From JAFAYN01 sp963733105 (GTDB taxonomy: Bacteria; Gemmatimonadota; Gemmatimonadetes; Longimicrobiales; Longimicrobiaceae): DNA of 64,000 bases. Shown one piece after another: positions 44,081 to 51,644 of the stretch; within the stretch, counting starts at the first letter, position 1, and each line of letters begins with the position of its first letter. The DNA lies in NCBI GenBank assembly GCA_963733105.1, contig CAVTCB010000020.1, positions 271,425 through 335,424 on the forward strand. Reading direction: 5' to 3'. The translations under genes and the position numbers were made by a program. The notes under the pieces are model-generated. The model was given only the letters and a program-made list of their open reading frames with translations, was not told the origin of the DNA and ran no database searches.

Positions 44081-44241
44081 CCCCCTCTCCCAGCATTGGG
44101 AGAGGGGGCCGGGGGGTGAGGGCCGCCAGGGCCGCGCTCCGGAACCGCGGACGCGCGCCGTTCAGCAGTTCCGCAGTACCCGTAAAATCCTCTCGGAGGG
44201 AGACACCGGGGCAGTTTCCGGTGGCTCACTCCGGGGCGGCC
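44081..44241. repeat. Composite intergenic repeat, copy B
   Basis: Shares the CCCCCTCTCCCA-GCAT hairpin, CCGGGGGGTGAGGGCCGCC, GGAACCGCGGACG, CAGTTCCGCAGTACCCGTA and the terminal hairpin (44195-44232, GAGACACCGG-GGCAGTTT-CCGGTGGCTC) with copy A. Unlike the seven-copy element it is not downstream of a gene in the sense orientation; it ends about 70 nt before the FRG start. Confidence 0.75.
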
Positions 44242-44309
44242 CCAGGGACCGATTCTTGAAGCCGCCACCCGTTCCCGACACACCCGAACGAGTGGAGAAA
44301 ACAAGGACC

Positions 44310-45155
44310 GTGAACGAGACACGGGTCGGAAGCTGGACGGAGCTCGTCGACTGCCTCTACGAGGAGTCGTACCGCCGGGAGATCGGCCGCAACCGCTCCC
44401 CCTACGTCTTCCGCGGCACCTCCTCCACCCGGTACACGCTGACGACCGGCCTTTCCCGCCTGGGCGGCGACTTCGCGCGGATGGAGAACCACCTCCTGCG
44501 CAACTTCCGCAAGTACGCCCGCCGCACCGCCGTGGAGGACGACTCGGTGTGGAACTGGCTGGCGGTGGCGCAGCACCACGGGCTCCCCACCCGCCTCCTG
44601 GACTGGACCTTCTCCCCGCACGTGGCCATGCACTTCGCCACCATGAACCTGGAGTCGTTCGACCAGGACGGCACCATCTGGATGGTGGACTTCGTGCGCG
44701 CCCACGAGCTCCTCCCCGAGGCGCTGCGCCGCATGCTGGAGGAGGAGGGGAGCCAGGTGTTCACCACCGAGATGCTGGAGCGGAGCGCGGCGTCGCTGCG
44801 GGAGTTCGGGGAGCTGTCCCCGGACGAGTTCCTCCTCTTCTTCGAGCCCCCGTCGCTGGACGACCGCATCGTCAACCAGTTCGCCCTCTTCTCGCTGATG
44901 TCCACGGCCACGGCCACGCTGGACGGGTGGCTGGGGGAGCACCCGGAGCTGTCCCGCCGCGTGGTGGTCCCCGCGGAGCTGAAGTGGGAGGTGCGCGACA
45001 AGCTGGACCAGGCCAACGTGACCGAGCGGGTGCTCTTCCCCGGGCTGGACGGGCTGGCCGCCTGGCTGCGCCGCTACTACTCTCCCCGCGGCTGCCCCGC
45101 GCCGCCCGGGGCGGAGGAGGAGCCGGAGCCGGGCCGCCCCCGCGAGCCCCGCTGA
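44310..45155 (+). CDS. FRG-domain protein
   Basis: About 281 residues. The FRG domain is visible: PYVFRGTSSTRYTLTTGLSR (the FRG signature), a helix with RRTAVEDDSVWNWL, then VAQHHGLPTRLLDWTFSPHV and a C-terminal DRIVNQFALFSLMSTATATL. FRG domains are of uncertain biochemistry and often occur in mobile or defence-associated loci. Starts at 44310 (GTG, weak AAGGA upstream) or 44292 (GTG) are possible. It is followed 76 nt later by a nicotinate salvage pair, and preceded by the composite repeat copy B. Confidence 0.75.
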   Translation: MNETRVGSWTELVDCLYEESYRREIGRNRSPYVFRGTSSTRYTLTTGLSRLGGDFARMENHLLRNFRKYARRTAVEDDSVWNWLAVAQHHGLPTRLLDWTFSPHVAMHFATMNLESFDQDGTIWMVDFVRAHELLPEALRRMLEEEGSQVFTTEMLERSAASLREFGELSPDEFLLFFEPPSLDDRIVNQFALFSLMSTATATLDGWLGEHPELSRRVVVPAELKWEVRDKLDQANVTERVLFPGLDGLAAWLRRYYSPRGCPAPPGAEEEPEPGRPREPR

Positions 45156-45231
45156 GCACGTTGTGGAGGGGCCGGCGCCCCCCTACGTTGTCGGCGCCCG
45201 CCCCGGCCGCTCCACCCCGACCCCTGAACGG

Positions 45232-46422
45232 ATGCCGCCCGAGACCCCCGTGAACCCGTCCGAGCGCGCCGCCGAGCTGCACGCGGCGCTGCGCCGCTTC
45301 CCGGCCTCGCTCTTCCAGTTCGACGCGCGCATGCGCGACGGGTGGCTCTCCGACCGCTACTTCATGCGCACGGTGGACACCCTGGCGCACGCCGGGTGCG
45401 ACCCGAGCGTCACCCTCCAGGTGTTCGCCAAGGAGACCGGGGTGGTGGCGGGGCTGTACGAGGCCGTCCGCCTCCTCCAGACGCAGCTCGCGCAGGGGTA
45501 CGACCCCGCGCAGGTGCGGGTGGACACGCTCCTGGAGGGGGACCGAGTGGAGCCGTGGGAGCCGGTGATGCACGTCCGTGGGCCGTACCGCGCCTTCGGG
45601 CACCTGGAGACGCCGCTCCTGGGGGTGCTGGCGCGGCGGACGCTGGTGGCCACCAACGTCCGCGCGGCCATCGAGGCGGCGAGCGGGAAGCCGCTCATCT
45701 TCATGGCGCCGCGCCACGACGACTGGCGGGTGCAGACTCCCGACGGCTACGCCGCGCAGGTGGGGGGGGCGCAGAGCGTCTCCAGCAACGCGGGCGGGGC
45801 CTGGTGGGGGAGCACGGGGGTGGGGACGATGCCGCACGCCATGATCGCGGCGTTCGGGGGGGACGTGGTGAAGGCGACGCTGGCCTTCGCGCGCTACGTC
45901 CTCGACCGCGAGCCGGGGGTGCGGGTGGCCTCGCTGGTGGACTACCGCAACGACGCGGTGACCGACGCGATGGCCGTCGCACGGGCGATGCGGGCGGAGT
46001 TCGGGGACGGGGTGCTCGACGCGGTGCGGGTGGACACCAGCGAGCGCCTGATCGACCGGTCGCTCATCGGCGACCCGGAGCTGTGGGGGCGCGAGAAGCT
46101 GACGGGGGTGAACTCCTGGCTCGTGCGGAAGATGCGCGCGGCGCTGGACGCGGAGGGGTTCGGCTACGTGGGGATCGTGGTGAGCGGGGGCTTCACCCCG
46201 TCGCGCATCCGCGCCTTCGAGGAGGCGGGGGTCCCGGTGGCGGCGTACGGGGTGGGGAGCTCGCTCCTGGGGCACAACACGGGGACGGGGGGGCTCCTGA
46301 CCAGCTTCGACTTCACGGCGGACGTGGTGGAGGTGGACGGGCGGGAGGAGAGCAAGGTGGGGCGGGCCTTCCGCCCGGGCCCGCGCCTGGTGACGCTGAG
46401 CTGGGAGGAGATCGGCGGATGA
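45232..46422 (+). CDS. pncB: Nicotinate phosphoribosyltransferase
   Basis: A 396-residue enzyme of the NAPRTase fold. YFMRTVDTLAHAGCDPSVTL at the start, the central HDDWRVQTPDGYAAQVGGAQ, SVSSNAGGAWWGSTGVGTMP with MPHAMIAAFGGD, and a C-terminal VSGGFTPSRIRAFEEAGVPV with YGVGSSLLG phosphate-binding loop match the family. It converts nicotinate plus PRPP to NaMN in NAD salvage. The ATG at 45232 is chosen over an upstream in-frame start because homology starts there. The stop overlaps the nicotinamidase start (ATGA), so the two consecutive steps are coupled. Confidence 0.9.
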   Translation: MPPETPVNPSERAAELHAALRRFPASLFQFDARMRDGWLSDRYFMRTVDTLAHAGCDPSVTLQVFAKETGVVAGLYEAVRLLQTQLAQGYDPAQVRVDTLLEGDRVEPWEPVMHVRGPYRAFGHLETPLLGVLARRTLVATNVRAAIEAASGKPLIFMAPRHDDWRVQTPDGYAAQVGGAQSVSSNAGGAWWGSTGVGTMPHAMIAAFGGDVVKATLAFARYVLDREPGVRVASLVDYRNDAVTDAMAVARAMRAEFGDGVLDAVRVDTSERLIDRSLIGDPELWGREKLTGVNSWLVRKMRAALDAEGFGYVGIVVSGGFTPSRIRAFEEAGVPVAAYGVGSSLLGHNTGTGGLLTSFDFTADVVEVDGREESKVGRAFRPGPRLVTLSWEEIGG

Positions 46423-47123
46423 GCGCTCGCGTGGGGTGGATCGTGGACGTGCAGAACGACTTCATGCTCCCGGAGGGGCGGCTCTACGTGCACCACCTCT
46501 TCGACCCCTCGGACGCGGGGGCGGTGCGGGCGCGGGGGCGGATCGAGGAGGCGGTGGCGTGGATGCGGGAGCACTGCGACGCGCTGGTGTACACCGGCGA
46601 CTGGCACGCCGCGGGCGACGCGGAGATCGACGTCGTGGCGCCCGACGCGGCGAAGGGGACGTACCCGCCGCACTGCATGGGCCTCTCCGACGACCCCGAG
46701 GAGCGCCTGGGGGCGGAGATCATCGACTCCATCCGCCCCGAGGACCCGGTGGTCCTCCCCCGCGGCGCGGGACCCGAGGAGGCGCGGGAGGCGGCGCGCG
46801 CGGCGGTGCGGGAGCGGCGCCCCCTGTTCGTCCGCAAGGAGCGCTTCAGCGTCTTCGAGGGGAACCCGGGGACGGAGGCGCTCCTGGAGGAGCTGGAGCG
46901 CCTCCTGGGCGGGCCGCTGGAGATCGTGGTGGCCGGGGTGGCCCGCGACGTGTGCGTCACGCAGGCGGTGGACGGGATGCGGGAGCGCGGCTACCGCACG
47001 GTGGCGGTGCGCGACGCCACCTGGGGGCTGGGGCTGGAGGAGGAGGCCGCGACGCTGGAGCGGTGGGCCCGCGGGGGGCGGGTGGTGACGCTGGACGAGC
47101 TGCGGGCGGCGTCCTCACGGTAG
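46419..47123 (+). CDS. pncA: Nicotinamidase (isochorismatase family)
   Basis: A 234-residue protein. GWIVDVQNDFMLPEGRLYVH has the catalytic Asp; DWHAAGDAEI and TYPPHCMG supply the Asp/His metal ligands; IVVAGVARDVCVTQAVDGMR carries the nucleophilic Cys. It deamidates nicotinamide to nicotinate, the substrate of the upstream pncB product, so the pair makes a complete two-step nicotinamide-to-NaMN route. Its last 9 bases overlap the end of the convergent DUF5700 gene. Confidence 0.92.
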   Translation: MSARVGWIVDVQNDFMLPEGRLYVHHLFDPSDAGAVRARGRIEEAVAWMREHCDALVYTGDWHAAGDAEIDVVAPDAAKGTYPPHCMGLSDDPEERLGAEIIDSIRPEDPVVLPRGAGPEEAREAARAAVRERRPLFVRKERFSVFEGNPGTEALLEELERLLGGPLEIVVAGVARDVCVTQAVDGMRERGYRTVAVRDATWGLGLEEEAATLERWARGGRVVTLDELRAASSR

Positions 47124-48224
47124 CGACGCGATGAAGGCCTCCGTCTCCGGCGCGAAGCGGGGGCCGACCCCCGGGTGCTCGCGGCGGATGGCGACGTAGC
47201 GTCGGAAGAACTCCACCGGCGGCTCCGTGAAGAGCCGGCGGACGCACTCGGTGCCGCAGTGCTCCTCGACGGCCTTCGCCATCCGGTAGCCCACGAAGTA
47301 GAACCGCGCGTCGTTGCTCCCGGAGAACCCCCTCCCGTACGCCTCCTCCCAGGTGACGCGCCCGGCGCGGAGGTCGGCCAGCACCGTGTCGAACAGCGCG
47401 AAGTTCTCCGCGATCCGCGCCGGCTCCGCGTTCCTCCGGAAGCGCTGCTTCCACACCTCCAGGTTGGGCCCGGTGGCGGCGGAACGCGTGGGGTCCGTAG
47501 CGTAGTTCGCCGTCCCCTCCCAGAGCGTGTTGGCGAGCAGCCGCTCGCCCGGCGGGAGCTTCTCCGGAGCGTCGGCCACGACCCCCAGCCCGGGCACGCG
47601 CCGCGACGCCACCTTCTGCATCACGTGGTAGGTCTCGTGCGCCAGGTTGGAGGTGACGCCGGCGAGGTCGCCCTCGGCCCTGGCCAGGTTGATGTATATG
47701 GCCGGCTGGCCGGTGCCGTCCAGTACGAACCCGTCTGACACGCCGCCGGTGACGAAGTACACGGTCAGCCGGAGCGGGCCGGTGTCGGGGCGGTAGCGCT
47801 CCAGATCCGCGAGCGTCCGGCGCACGATCCCGGCCTCGTCCGCGCGGATCGCCGCCACCAGGGCGCGCACCTGCCCGCGGGTGCGCCACGCGGGGGTGAA
47901 CCCGAAGTAGCCCGCGTTCCCGTCGCGCGTCGGCTCCTCCTTGGTGCGCGCGAACTTCCGGACGTCCTGGCGGAACTCGGCGCGGCCGACGTGCGGAACG
48001 AAGCGGGTGACGTTGTCGACCATGGCGGCCACCCCGTGCACGCGGAGCAGGGCGTCCACGTCGGCTTCGCCCAGGGAGTCCCGCTCCATGGCCCCGATGA
48101 GCGCCTCGACACCCGCGTAGTCCAGGCGCAGCGTGACGGGGCTCGCGGCCTGCGCCCGCGCCTCCGCGGCGAAGAGGCCCAGGAGCAGGGCGAGCGAGGC
48201 GGCGGTCTTCGAGGGTCGGTGCAT
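47115..48224 (-). CDS. DUF5700-like putative zinc metalloprotease, exported
   Basis: A 369-residue protein. Residues 1-24 are a signal peptide ending EARAQ. The putative zinc motif is HETYH (TSNLAHETYHVMQKVASRR) near residue 197, with a downstream Glu in NTLWEGTANYAT acting as third ligand, the gluzincin-like arrangement of DUF5700. The C-terminal half (RFYFVGYRMAKAVEEHCGTE) is conserved in that family. The substrate is unknown; it is secreted to the periplasm or beyond. It is convergent with pncA, overlapping it by 9 nt. Confidence 0.75.
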   Translation of the reverse strand: MHRPSKTAASLALLLGLFAAEARAQAASPVTLRLDYAGVEALIGAMERDSLGEADVDALLRVHGVAAMVDNVTRFVPHVGRAEFRQDVRKFARTKEEPTRDGNAGYFGFTPAWRTRGQVRALVAAIRADEAGIVRRTLADLERYRPDTGPLRLTVYFVTGGVSDGFVLDGTGQPAIYINLARAEGDLAGVTSNLAHETYHVMQKVASRRVPGLGVVADAPEKLPPGERLLANTLWEGTANYATDPTRSAATGPNLEVWKQRFRRNAEPARIAENFALFDTVLADLRAGRVTWEEAYGRGFSGSNDARFYFVGYRMAKAVEEHCGTECVRRLFTEPPVEFFRRYVAIRREHPGVGPRFAPETEAFIASLP

Positions 48225-48492
48225 CGGGACGCTCCAGCGGTAGGAGTGGGGAGGGGCTCGAAACGTATGACGCCGCCGGCCGGCGGAAGGTTTGAACCCG
48301 CGCCGCCCCGTCCGGTGCGCGGTGCACCGTCCCGGTGCACCGCCGCCGCCCGCCCGCTCCCGGCCGCCGTCGCGTAAGCGGCTGCCGCGGGGCGGGTTGA
48401 GCCGCCGCCCGTCCGGGCGCCGGGACCGGCCTCCATCCTGCTCCTCCCGCCCGTCCATCTTCCCCCCGTCAACCCACTCCGGAGGCGCTCGC

Positions 48493-50208
48493 ATGCGTTT
48501 CAGATCCGTCGCGGCGCTCGGCGCGCTCGCGCTCCTCGCCGCCTGCCGGGACGAGCCGAGCCGGCCGGCCGTGGAAGAGACCGGAAAGGACTCCCCCGTC
48601 CGCACCGAGCTGGACGCCGTGTTCGCCCGGGCGGCGGCGGAGTTCGGCGTCCCGGCCGACCTCCTCAAGGCGGTGAGCTACGAGGAGACCCGCTGGTCGG
48701 TGGGCGAGCCCGGCCACGAGAGCGGGGACACCCCCTTCCAGCACGGCGTGATGGGGCTGGACGGCGACCAGCTGGCGCTCGCCGCGCGCCTGGCCGGCGT
48801 GTCCGAGAAGGCCGTCGACACGGACGTGGAGGCCGGTATCCGCGCCGGCGCGGCGCTCCTGGCGCACCACGCCCGGCAGCTCGGGGCGGACGGGCCGGCG
48901 CTGGAGAGCTGGGCGCCCGCGGTGGCGCGCTACGCCAGCCTGGGCGACGCGGCGAGCGAGGCCGCGTACGTGCACGGCCGCGTGTACCCGACGCTGCGCG
49001 CGGGCGTGAGCGACGTGTCCACGCAGCTCCGCGCCACCCTCCCGGGGCGGAGCGTGGGGCGCCCCGCCTTCCGGGGCTCGTCGTCCGTCTCCGCGTCGGC
49101 GCTGGCGCCCGACTGGCCGGTGGCGGGGACGGTGTGGTGGGCGGCGCTGGACGACGAGGGGACGGGCGGGAACCGGATGCAGCCCCGCCCCTACCCGCTG
49201 CACATGATCGTGGTGCACATCTGCGCCACCTACTCGTACACCAGCTACACCTCCTGCCGGAGCTGGCTCTCCACCGACCGGGGGAACACCGGGAACAGCA
49301 GCGCCCACTACGTGGTGGACGACCAGGTCAACGCCTCGGGGTACGTGGAGGTGTCGCAGATGGTGGTGGAGGACTCGGCCGCGCACCACGCGGGGAGCCC
49401 CAACTACGACTGCGCCAACAACGCCAGCGTCCTCCCCGCCAACGAGGCGCACTGCGCCGAGTTCGCCAACCGCTGGGTGAACGGCTTCACCATCGGGATC
49501 GAGCAGGCCGGCGACGGGCGGCAGACGCGCCCCGCCGCGCAGCTCGCCCGCACCGCGGCGCTGGTGTGCGACATCACGCGCGACCGCCGGCTCCCGCTCG
49601 ACCGGCAGCACATCATCGGGCACGCGGACGTGTCGGAGAGCCGCCGCGGGAACCTGGACGGCGACCCCAGCACGGGGATCAACGGCCGGGAGTACCTGGA
49701 GGACCCGGGCCCGGGCTTCTCCTGGACCGGCTTCATGGACCAGGTGCGCGCCTGCCGGGCCCAGAACGACGTGATCGTGGTGGACAACAACGCCACCTAC
49801 AACCAGGACGACCCCGACCGCGACGGCGTCCGCGGCCGCTACGAGGCCTCGACCAGCTGGACCACGGGGACGAGCGCCACCGACAAGTACCAGACGGACT
49901 ACCGCTTCGCCTCGGCCTCGCCGGTGACGGACGGCTCCACCTTCTGGTTCTACCTCCCGGCGGCGGCCACCAAGACGGTGTCCTTCTGGTGGACCGCGGG
50001 GACCAACCGCTCGGCCTCCGTGCCCGTGATCAGCTACAACGCCGCGGGGACGGAGATCGGGAAGGTGTTCGTCAACCAGACCGCGAACGGCGGGAAGTGG
50101 AACACCATCGGCACGTACGCCTTCACGGCCGGGTGGAACAAGGTGATCGTGTCCCGCTGGACCTCCGCCGCCGGCACCGTCATCGCCGACGCCGTCCGCA
50201 TCCAGTAG
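48493..50208 (+). CDS. Peptidoglycan amidase lipoprotein with transglycosylase-like and golvesin domains
   Basis: A 571-residue lipoprotein. The signal ends ALLAACRDE (lipobox). Residues 40-165 resemble a lytic-transglycosylase-like helical domain (DLLKAVSYEETRWSVGEPG, with the Glu pair). Residues 220-410 form an Amidase_2/PGRP fold: MIVVHICATYSYT (zinc His), SSAHYVVDDQVNASG, AAHHAGSPN, IIGHADVSESRRGNLDGDP. Residues 430-571 are a golvesin-like carbohydrate-binding domain (VIVVDNNATYN ... WTTG). It probably remodels cell wall or attacks neighbouring cells. GGAGG lies 7 nt upstream of the ATG. Repeat copy R7 follows its stop. Confidence 0.82.
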   Translation: MRFRSVAALGALALLAACRDEPSRPAVEETGKDSPVRTELDAVFARAAAEFGVPADLLKAVSYEETRWSVGEPGHESGDTPFQHGVMGLDGDQLALAARLAGVSEKAVDTDVEAGIRAGAALLAHHARQLGADGPALESWAPAVARYASLGDAASEAAYVHGRVYPTLRAGVSDVSTQLRATLPGRSVGRPAFRGSSSVSASALAPDWPVAGTVWWAALDDEGTGGNRMQPRPYPLHMIVVHICATYSYTSYTSCRSWLSTDRGNTGNSSAHYVVDDQVNASGYVEVSQMVVEDSAAHHAGSPNYDCANNASVLPANEAHCAEFANRWVNGFTIGIEQAGDGRQTRPAAQLARTAALVCDITRDRRLPLDRQHIIGHADVSESRRGNLDGDPSTGINGREYLEDPGPGFSWTGFMDQVRACRAQNDVIVVDNNATYNQDDPDRDGVRGRYEASTSWTTGTSATDKYQTDYRFASASPVTDGSTFWFYLPAAATKTVSFWWTAGTNRSASVPVISYNAAGTEIGKVFVNQTANGGKWNTIGTYAFTAGWNKVIVSRWTSAAGTVIADAVRIQ

Positions 50209-50228
50209 GGGTTTCTCGGTTCGTGAAA

Positions 50229-50366
50229 GGTTCGGGCGTGCCCCCCGCTGGCGCGGGGGTCGGGCTGCGGCTCCGTAGGGCAGCAGACAACGCTGCCCAA
50301 CGGAGTCGAGCCCCCGCAAACTGCGCGGGGTCTCGCCCCTTCGGGCTCGCATCCCTCACGCAACTG
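50229..50366 (+). repeat. Dispersed three-hairpin 3'-UTR element, copy R7
   Basis: Sense orientation, 20 nt after the amidase stop. Hairpin 3 is GGGCAGC-AGACAAC-GCTGCCC: a fourth distinct stem sequence. Hairpin 2 is CCCCGC-AAACTGC-GCGGGG. The tail continues with CAACT/AGTTG and CCCCTCCCCC/GGGGGAGGGG (50393-50417), almost identical to the tail of R5. Confidence 0.87.
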
Positions 50367-50485
50367 CTTCCCATACCTGTAGTTGTCGTGCTCCCCTCCC
50401 CCCTTGTGGGGGAGGGGCCGGGGGTGGGGGGTAGAGGGAGCGCCCCGCCGACGACCCACGCACCGATCGACCAGACCCGCGCTTC

Positions 50486-51574
50486 ATGCCCCGTCCCGTC
50501 CAGCTCGTACTCCCCCTCCTCCTGCTCGCCGCCTGCGAGGGCGGTCCGGTGCGCACCCGCGTCGCGGAGCCCGGGGACACGCTCTCGCTGGAGGAGCGGG
50601 CAAAGATCCCCGGGAGCATCGTCTTCGTCTCCCGGCGTGACGGCAACGCCGAGCTGTACCGGGTGCGCCCCACCGGCGCGGGGCTCCGGCGGCTGACGAG
50701 CAGCCCGGCCACGGAGGACTTCACCGGACCGCTCTCCCCCGACGGGCGCGAGATGGCGACGGTGACGCGGCACGCGTACACGCCGCGGCTCCGGCTCACG
50801 CAGGTGGTGGTGCGCCCCCTCGCGGGCGGCGCCGCGCGCGGGGTGGGTCCGCGGGCGCTCCGGCTGCGCTCGCCGGCCTGGTCGCGCGACGGGCGGTGGA
50901 TCGTGTTCGAGAGCGACTCCGCCAGCTTCCGCGACCTGTACCGGGTGAGCCGCGACGGGACCACGCTCCAGCGCCTCACCGACGACCCCGAGGGGAACTA
51001 CGCCCCCGAGGCGTCGCCGACCGGCGAGTGGGTCGTCTTCGGGAGCAGCCGCACCATGGACGGGCTGCAGCTCTTCCGCATGCGCCCCGACGGGAGCGCC
51101 CAGGAGCGGCTGACGCGCCTCCCCCGCGACCACTGGGGCGCCCGCTGGTCGTCCGACGGACGGCGGCTGGCGTTCGTCAGCGACCGCGGGGGCGCGGAGC
51201 GGCTGTGGGTGATGGACGCGGACGGCGGGAGCCAGCGGCGCCTGACCTCGGCGGACACGCTGCCTAACACGGTGGAGGCGCAGCCCGCGTGGTCTCCCGC
51301 CGACCCGGACCGGATCGCGTACGCCGTGCGGCGCCTGGGCGAGCCCGCGCGCATCCGCGTGCAGGACGTGGGGGGGAGGAGAGTGCGCGAGGTGCGGACC
51401 GGGCGGACGGGCGGCGACGACACCCCCGTGTGGTCGAGCGACGGCGGGTACCTGGTGTTCACCTCCACCCGCGACGGCGACCCCGAGCTGTACCTCGCCC
51501 GCGCAGACGGCACCCGCCCCACGCGGCTCACCCGCGCGCCCGGCGCCGACTTCGACGCGGTGTGGGTGCCGTGA
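50486..51574 (+). CDS. TolB-like (PD40) beta-propeller lipoprotein
   Basis: A 362-residue lipoprotein. The signal ends LLLLAACEGG (lipobox). Six or so PD40 repeats follow (VFVSRRDGNAELYRVRPTGA, PAWSRDGRWIVFESDS, GARWSSDGRRLAFVSDRGGA, PVWSSDGGYLVFTSTRDGDP), the WSPDGxxIxF pattern of TolB C-terminal propellers. It lacks the TolB N-terminal domain and stands outside a tol operon, so it is a TolB-like surface or periplasmic binding protein rather than TolB itself. It ends before a bidirectional terminator shared with the DUF11 operon. Confidence 0.82.
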   Translation: MPRPVQLVLPLLLLAACEGGPVRTRVAEPGDTLSLEERAKIPGSIVFVSRRDGNAELYRVRPTGAGLRRLTSSPATEDFTGPLSPDGREMATVTRHAYTPRLRLTQVVVRPLAGGAARGVGPRALRLRSPAWSRDGRWIVFESDSASFRDLYRVSRDGTTLQRLTDDPEGNYAPEASPTGEWVVFGSSRTMDGLQLFRMRPDGSAQERLTRLPRDHWGARWSSDGRRLAFVSDRGGAERLWVMDADGGSQRRLTSADTLPNTVEAQPAWSPADPDRIAYAVRRLGEPARIRVQDVGGRRVREVRTGRTGGDDTPVWSSDGGYLVFTSTRDGDPELYLARADGTRPTRLTRAPGADFDAVWVP

Positions 51575-51586
51575 GTCTCATAGAAG

Positions 51587-51625
51587 AGAGGTCCCGAGCA
51601 GGACGAACTCCCGCTCGGGACCTCT
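51587..51625. terminator. Bidirectional terminator between TolB-like and DUF11 genes
   Basis: AGAGGTCCCGAGC pairs perfectly (13 bp) with GCTCGGGACCTCT across a 13-nt loop, midway between the convergent stops at 51574 and 51645. Confidence 0.7.
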
Positions 51626-51644
51626 GTGCTCGTGCGACCTTCCC

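Noticed and set aside
48255..48271. Partial match to the EBP site (CGAAACG core) upstream of the DUF5700 gene
   Set aside because: Only the core and one side match; the outer TGT/ACA arms are absent.
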